A DNA stretch of 10,323 nt from Prevotellaceae bacterium UBA1716 (GTDB lineage: Bacteria; Bacteroidota; Bacteroidia; Bacteroidales; Bacteroidaceae). The position numbers were made by a program, and so were the translations under genes. The stretch is from the NCBI GenBank assembly GCA_002317225.1, contig DCIW01000026.1, forward strand, positions 6,342 through 16,664, written 5' to 3'. Of this stretch, positions 7,238-10,323 are shown one piece after another. The first letter of the stretch is position 1. Every line of letters begins with the position of its first letter. The notes under the pieces are model-generated. The model made no database searches and was not told the origin of the DNA. It saw only the letters and a list, made by a program, of their open reading frames with translations.

Positions 7238-8050
7238 TTATTTCAACAGTTTCCTGTCGTTGGCTCCTGTTTCCAGTATATTCATCTGATGGATGGCAAT
7301 CTGGTTAAGTTTTATCAGCCTTTCACTTTGTGGAATGCCATCGTTGATGAATACTGCATTGAGATTTTCCATATTCGAGAGGCAGATGAGTTCGTTGATG
7401 CTGGCATAGTCTCGGATATTACCTTTCTTGTCGGGATTGGCATCCCGCCATTCCTTGGCGGTGATCCCAAACATCGCCACATTCAGAACATCAGCCTCTT
7501 CTGCATAGATCAGGGACTTATGATAGTCGTCAATCTCCTCCGGTATGATATTGGCCTTGATAGCATCAGTATGAATGCGATAGTTTATCTTAGAGAGTTC
7601 ACGTTTGGCAGTCCATCCTATGAGTTTCTGCTCATCCTCCTTCAAACGCTGAAATTCCATGACGAGATAAAGCTTGAATTCTACCGATATCCAACTTGAA
7701 AATTCAAACGCAATGTCTTTGTGTGCATATGTGCCACCATATCTGCCTGAAACAGATTTCAAACCGATTGCATTTGTTGCCTCTACCCATCGCGTAGGGG
7801 ATAACGTAAAGGCATTCAAACCAGATTCTTTTCTAAACCCCTCGAATTCGAGGGGGTTAAAACTTGGATTATATAACGTTTCCCAAATGCCTAAAAACTC
7901 AATGGTATTGCGGTTTCTCATCCAATTGGCGATAACACCATTAGGATCTATTGGATTCTTCTGCTTTGCAATATCAGTGATGCAGATAAAATCTGCTCCA
8001 TTTACATTGAGTGTTTTTATTGCTTGGTCCTTTACAATTAACTTTGCCAT
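7238..8050 (-). CDS. KilA-N domain protein
   Basis: KilA-N is a DNA-binding domain first known from phage proteins and large DNA viruses; chromosomal Bacteroidales homologues are common but their role is not established. The 270-residue product starts MAKLIVKD. The KilA-N region spans about residues 17-132, including ITDIAKQKNPIDPNGVIANWM and YAHKDIAFEFSSWISVEFKLYL (second half of the fold). The rest (about 133-270) is a predicted helical extension. I chose ATG 8050 because homologues I recall begin MAKxxVKD; an upstream extension (TTG 8092 or ATG 8086) would use bases of the duplicated signal-peptide segment in another frame and is unlikely to be native. A TAATTTTG box ends 23 nt before this ATG, the same geometry as for the transposase gene. 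The gene is bracketed by the two leader copies and stops 58 bp before the surface gene. Confidence 0.85.
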   Translation of the reverse strand: MAKLIVKDQAIKTLNVNGADFICITDIAKQKNPIDPNGVIANWMRNRNTIEFLGIWETLYNPSFNPLEFEGFRKESGLNAFTLSPTRWVEATNAIGLKSVSGRYGGTYAHKDIAFEFSSWISVEFKLYLVMEFQRLKEDEQKLIGWTAKRELSKINYRIHTDAIKANIIPEEIDDYHKSLIYAEEADVLNVAMFGITAKEWRDANPDKKGNIRDYASINELICLSNMENLNAVFINDGIPQSERLIKLNQIAIHQMNILETGANDRKLLK

Positions 8051-8073
8051 CTGGTTATATGTTGATATGAGAA

Positions 8074-8081
8074 CAAAATTA
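8074..8081 (-). promoter_or_regulatory. Candidate -7 box of KilA-N promoter at the repeat junction
   Basis: On the minus strand the bases read TAATTTTG, a full match to the Bacteroidetes -7 consensus TAnnTTTG, ending 23 nt before the KilA-N ATG. The position where a TTTG -33 element should lie (about 20 nt further upstream) falls inside leader copy B and reads without any TTG. The box itself overlaps the copy B edge by one base. It may therefore be half of a promoter whose upstream element was replaced. Confidence 0.45.
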
Positions 8082-8159
8082 CGCATTTCCAACCATCGCC
8101 AGGAGGAACACCAGCGATAGAAGTCTCCTGAAGGAGCATCGTTGTAAAATTTGTTTCAT
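8079..8159 (-). pseudogene. Orphan signal-peptide fragment (26 codons) of a surface protein gene
   Basis: Reading from ATG 8159, the sequence encodes 26 residues almost identical to the start of the 1221-aa surface protein (MKQILQR, then RRLLSL and FLLAMVGNA), with changes Y8C, I10F and M17V, and then hits TAA at 8079-8081. The stop is made at the repeat boundary: bases before it belong to leader copy B, bases after it to the KilA-N upstream region. The mature protein is missing altogether. It is either a dead remnant of a second surface gene or a short leader peptide translated ahead of KilA-N. Its upstream 39 bp are conserved, so transcription is possible. Confidence 0.75.
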
Positions 8160-8198
8160 AATGTAATAGTTTTAAAATGAGTTATTGGTTTTATGATT
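8081..8198 (-). repeat. Leader duplication, copy B
   Basis: Direct repeat of 7101-7218 (94% identity, seven mismatches). On its right it borders the end of the truncated DUF1016 frame (stop at 8201-8203); on its left it borders the KilA-N upstream region. Homologous recombination with copy A would remove a 980-bp segment carrying KilA-N and leave one intact surface gene behind DUF1016. Confidence 0.9.
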
Positions 8199-8200
8199 TG

Positions 8201-8587
8201 TTATTTGTTTTCCGAGACGTTCACGAGCATAATGAGGCGATTGTGACTCCAACTCAATTTGACACACAGTGTGTAGCAAATCTCATAATCGGTATATGTA
8301 AGATAGAATTGGCGCATCATTCTGAGGTTGGAATACGAGAAACCATTACCAAACTCTGAGGTCAGTTCCTTTGAGAGGTTCTTCAAGACAGCCTCACCGT
8401 ATGCAGCACGATCAGCACCGTTCTGCTCTTCCAAAACAATACGCTTGCCTATCAGCCAGTAGGCTACAACCATCATCTGGTTGACTACCCTGGCAGTAGC
8501 ACCACGTGCCTCAGACAGAATGGTTCTAATATCTGAGACTATATTGTTGCTTTGTGGTATTGCCTGAAGTTTCTCAATCTCGGTCAT
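8201..8587 (-). CDS. Truncated DUF1016 (YhcG-type) protein, N-terminal domain only
   Basis: The 128-residue product matches the N-terminal DUF1016 domain: VVAYWLIGKRIVLEEQNG (40-57), AAYGEAVLKNLSKELTSEFG (61-80), GFSYSNLRMMRQFYLTY (82-98) and LSWSHNRLIM (111-120). Full-length family members are about 330-380 residues and carry a C-terminal PDDEXK-type nuclease-like domain, which is absent here. The frame ends eight residues after the LSWSH block, and the duplicated leader copy B begins three bases beyond the stop, so the loss fits replacement of the 3' part by recombination. The ATG at 8587 gives the usual family N-terminus, and a good promoter lies 80 bp upstream. The product could still fold as a DNA-binding or dimerising domain but cannot be an active nuclease by itself; I regard it as probably degenerate. 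Confidence 0.8.
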   Translation of the reverse strand: MTEIEKLQAIPQSNNIVSDIRTILSEARGATARVVNQMMVVAYWLIGKRIVLEEQNGADRAAYGEAVLKNLSKELTSEFGNGFSYSNLRMMRQFYLTYTDYEICYTLCVKLSWSHNRLIMLVNVSENK

Positions 8588-8666
8588 TTTTGTAGAATAC
8601 TGTTCGATTAGGTTTTGTAAATTAGGGCAGTAAGGTAAGCAACCCTTAAATCCATTTATACATGCG

Positions 8667-8698
8667 CAAATTTACACATAATATGTGATGTATGCAAG
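8667..8698 (-). promoter_or_regulatory. Predicted Bacteroidetes-type promoter of the DUF1016 gene
   Basis: On the minus strand, CTTG (8695-8698) is followed after exactly 20 nt by TAAATTTG (8667-8674). This fits the Bacteroidetes primary sigma consensus TTTG, 19-21 nt, TAnnTTTG with one mismatch in the -33 element. Transcription would start near 8660, giving a leader of about 73 nt before ATG 8587. It could also feed the KilA-N and surface protein genes downstream. Confidence 0.7.
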
Positions 8699-8848
8699 AA
8701 AATAAGGAAAAAAAAGGAATATATGGGATGATTTTTGTCAAAAGGGGCATTTTTTGGGGGAGTGGAGAGCAGATTGCGGAATAGAAGATTAATCGCATAC
8801 TATGTAATGCATGATGAATGTGACAAAGTGAGGCATTTCGTCAATACA

Positions 8849-8888
8849 AAAACACTTAATAGTTTTGCGTAAAACTATTAAGTGTTTT
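8849..8888. repeat. Perfect 18-bp inverted repeat with 4-nt loop (terminator-like)
   Basis: The arms 8849-8866 and 8871-8888 are exact reverse complements (core CACTTAATAG / CTATTAAGTG) around the loop GCGT. The stem is AT-rich and starts and ends with A4/T4, so it could act as a terminator in either direction. It is 164 bp beyond the RAYT stop and upstream of the DUF1016 promoter, so it would separate the two units. It may equally be a repeat family member, because a related palindrome follows. Confidence 0.8.
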
Positions 8889-8897
8889 GCTTAAAAG

Positions 8898-8927
8898 ACT
8901 TAATAGATTTTGGCAAATCATTTAAGT
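8898..8927. repeat. Degenerate relative of the preceding palindrome
   Basis: The arms 8898-8910 (ACTTAATAGATTT) and 8915-8927 pair at 11 of 13 positions around TGGC. The left arm shares ACTTAATAG with the perfect hairpin nine bases upstream, so the two form a small tandem of related palindromes. Confidence 0.6.
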
Positions 8928-8976
8928 GATTTGGACAGGTGGAAAACTTTCTCAAATTAATTCTTGGACGATACGA

Positions 8977-8999
8977 ATAATCAATTTAGTATTGATTAT
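8977..8999. repeat. 9-bp perfect hairpin downstream of the RAYT gene
   Basis: ATAATCAAT (8977-8985) and ATTGATTAT (8991-8999) pair exactly around TTAGT, about 53 bp past the RAYT stop. There is no T tract after it on the minus strand, so terminator function is doubtful. Confidence 0.5.
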
Positions 9000-9051
9000 G
9001 TGGTATCGGGGTGCAGTGCTCGGGTTGAGACCACACATTCCTATGCAGCCT

Positions 9052-10137
9052 CTATCCTCCTGTATCCATCGCAATCATCCTCAGCATAACATTGCCGGCA
9101 ATCATGCGCCAACGTTTGGTATCATGGGGGATGGGGGTGTAGTGCTGGGATTTCTCTTGAGCCTTTCGCTCCAGTTCTTGGTCGGTGAGACGGATGAGGT
9201 CGGGGTGGTTGTAGTTTTCGGGGTTGGGGGCTAAGAGCATGAGTCGGCCTTCGCCACATATCTTATGGTATATGCCGTTGGGATGGAAGTAGCGGGCGGT
9301 TTCGGTGTTCTCTGCAGGAAAGCCATCAAGCAGCATGACGACCAATGGGTAGCCATTGCCTCTTATGGCTTTAGCAACTGCTTTCTCGCCCTCGTTTATG
9401 GCGGCGGTATAGGTGACAGTTCCTCGTTCTGCCTTGTAAAGCGCACGGCCCACTTCGGCCTCTATCTGCTCTTCGGTAAGCGATCGTGACAATGCAATCA
9501 CTTGGCGGTCGGGATAGGACAGAAGTCGTTCCTTGCCCATCCCATCGAAATGGAGATTGGCAAGTTGGATGTTTCTTCGTATGATGTAGAGGTCGGGATT
9601 TTGTTGTTTTATCCATGCGTTGTCGGGGTTGGCATGGACATAGTTTATCATGCTTTTCAGTTGGCCCTTATGCGAAAGGGTGCGAATGTAGGGGATGTCG
9701 AGGATATGACCATCGGTCTCTTGCCAGATGCCGAGTTCTATCGCCTTCTTCTTGATGCCTATGCGGAAGCCATTGCCTATTTGGCGGATGGTGCGGTCGA
9801 TGTCCTTGGTGATCCATATCACGGTGTGGAAATGGTCGGGCATTATCTGCTTGGCACAGACCTTGATGCCATCGATGCGGGTGTGGAGGTCGCGGAGCTC
9901 ATGGGATATGGCAAGGCCTAAGGGGGTGAGTTCAATAGCTGCCAGTTCAGATGTGCACATAGCCGGCCCCTTCTCGTCGTTATTGGAGAAACGTTCAACG
10001 TTTCTCGTATACCAACGGGAAGCGGTGAGGGGCTGGAGGGTGCCGAGCAGCTTGTGCCTGCCTGATACTACGAAGGTAAGGAAATAGATGCCTTGGCCTT
10101 TCCAGATGCTATCATGCTCTTTCCATTTGAATGCCAT
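9052..10137 (-). CDS. REP-associated tyrosine transposase (RAYT, HUH/Y1 family) with extra C-terminal domain
   Basis: RAYTs are single-domain HUH nucleases related to IS200/IS605 TnpA that cut and join single-stranded DNA at REP palindromes. Counting from ATG 10137 the product has 361 residues. GIYFLTFVVSGRHKLLG (16-32) is the first Y1 strand region, MPDHFH (99-104) holds the HUH metal-binding histidines H102 and H104, and Y166 in NYVHANP is the likely nucleophile. Residues from about 222 form an extension absent from minimal RAYTs, with TAAINEGEKAVAKAI (244-258), YPLVVMLLDGFP (263-274) and YFHPNGIYHKICGEGRLMLL (283-302); its alternating hydrophobic pattern suggests a Rossmann-like fold. I recall similar extensions in Bacteroidales, function unknown. 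The longer frame from TTG 10191 is rejected because a strong promoter lies within it. Base composition is visibly richer in G+C than its left neighbours. Confidence 0.85.
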   Translation of the reverse strand: MAFKWKEHDSIWKGQGIYFLTFVVSGRHKLLGTLQPLTASRWYTRNVERFSNNDEKGPAMCTSELAAIELTPLGLAISHELRDLHTRIDGIKVCAKQIMPDHFHTVIWITKDIDRTIRQIGNGFRIGIKKKAIELGIWQETDGHILDIPYIRTLSHKGQLKSMINYVHANPDNAWIKQQNPDLYIIRRNIQLANLHFDGMGKERLLSYPDRQVIALSRSLTEEQIEAEVGRALYKAERGTVTYTAAINEGEKAVAKAIRGNGYPLVVMLLDGFPAENTETARYFHPNGIYHKICGEGRLMLLAPNPENYNHPDLIRLTDQELERKAQEKSQHYTPIPHDTKRWRMIAGNVMLRMIAMDTGG

Positions 10138-10160
10138 ATAGCAGGGATTTTGTTTGAGTG

Positions 10161-10192
10161 CAAAAGTACGATATTCTTTCCACTTCTCCAAA
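10161..10192 (-). promoter_or_regulatory. Predicted Bacteroidetes-type promoter of the RAYT gene
   Basis: On the minus strand TTTG (10189-10192), a 20-nt spacer and TACTTTTG (10161-10168) match the TTTG / TAnnTTTG consensus without mismatch. Initiation about 5-7 nt downstream would leave a leader of roughly 18 nt to the ATG at 10137. The match decides the start codon of the gene. Confidence 0.75.
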
Positions 10193-10288
10193 TACTATCC
10201 CAAAATCTTTCACAATAATAGTTGTCGACCATAGTTAATGGGAGTCAGCTGATGTATGCCATCGTCAATAGAGTCAATAATTTTACAA

Positions 10289-10323
10289 CAAATGTCACAA
10301 ATTTGTCACAAATGTCACAAATG
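10289..10323. repeat. Short direct repeats of caaatgtca, running off the window end
   Basis: Units caaatgtca (10289-10297), caaatttgtca (10298-10308), caaatgtca (10309-10317) and a partial caaatg (10318-10323) follow each other directly; the second unit contains the 10-bp palindrome ACAAATTTGT. The array lies about 97 bp upstream of the RAYT promoter and may continue outside the window. Function unknown; operator or mere slippage repeat are both possible. Confidence 0.6.

Larger units (their letters stand above)
8588..9051. other. Gene-free region between RAYT and DUF1016 genes
   Basis: These 464 bases contain no supported gene. They hold the 73-nt predicted leader and promoter of the DUF1016 gene (8588-8698), an AT-rich stretch with A and T runs (8699-8848) in which I see nothing definite, a perfect long hairpin and a degenerate relative (8849-8927), a second 9-bp hairpin (8977-8999), and a loose TGTGGT/ACCACA pairing (8999-9035). 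No C-rich REP of the 2869-3050 kind is present. Confidence 0.7.

Noticed and set aside
7674..8120. 148-codon plus-strand frame opposite KilA-N
   Set aside because: Antisense to the KilA-N domain and crosses the leader duplication; no supporting motif.
9502..9921. Plus-strand frames (139 codons and others) opposite the RAYT gene
   Set aside because: Shadows of the RAYT reading frame; the RAYT frame has the HUH and Y1 motifs and a promoter, the others have neither.

Overview
The window looks like chromosome of a Bacteroidales bacterium, most probably Prevotella or a close relative. This rests on the parE-coaD-S41 peptidase gene order, on promoters of the Bacteroidetes type (TTTG, about 20 nt, TAnnTTTG) upstream of two genes, on a large secreted repeat protein ending in a Prevotella-style sorting tail, and on a Bacteroidales-type RAYT transposase with a C-terminal extension. 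Genus is an inference from remembered families, not from a search.

Layout. Bases 1-2584 (+ strand) are a housekeeping operon: the 3' end of parE (topoisomerase IV subunit B), coaD (phosphopantetheine adenylyltransferase) and a secreted S41/CtpA-type protease, joined by two 4-bp ATGA overlaps. Bases 2585-3290 lie between convergent gene sets and carry no credible gene. They hold a dense collection of short palindromes: six triloop mini-hairpins in two opposed sets of three, four C-rich REP-like hairpins, a pair of 27-bp inverted repeats, and a terminator-like hairpin.

Bases 3291-8587 (- strand, so read right to left) hold a truncated DUF1016 gene, a 26-codon broken signal-peptide gene, a KilA-N gene, a 1221-residue secreted multidomain beta-rich protein, and a 68-residue acidic protein. 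The KilA-N gene is bracketed by two direct copies (94% identical over 118 bp) of the surface gene's 5' leader plus signal-peptide codons. The upstream copy runs into a stop codon exactly at the repeat edge, and it also abuts the truncated end of the DUF1016 gene. This is a recombination mosaic in which a promoter/leader segment has been copied in front of unrelated genes.

Bases 8588-9051 contain the predicted DUF1016 promoter, a perfect 18-bp-stem hairpin and degenerate relatives of it. Bases 9052-10137 (- strand) encode a REP-associated tyrosine transposase (RAYT, HUH/Y1 family) with an extra C-terminal domain, preceded by a near-ideal Bacteroidetes promoter that shows the translation start is the internal ATG and not the upstream TTG. 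The window ends in a short repeat of caaatgtca.

No complete new system can be claimed. The two points most worth following are the duplicated leader that has been spliced onto KilA-N and DUF1016, and the co-occurrence of a RAYT with several families of REP-like palindromes.
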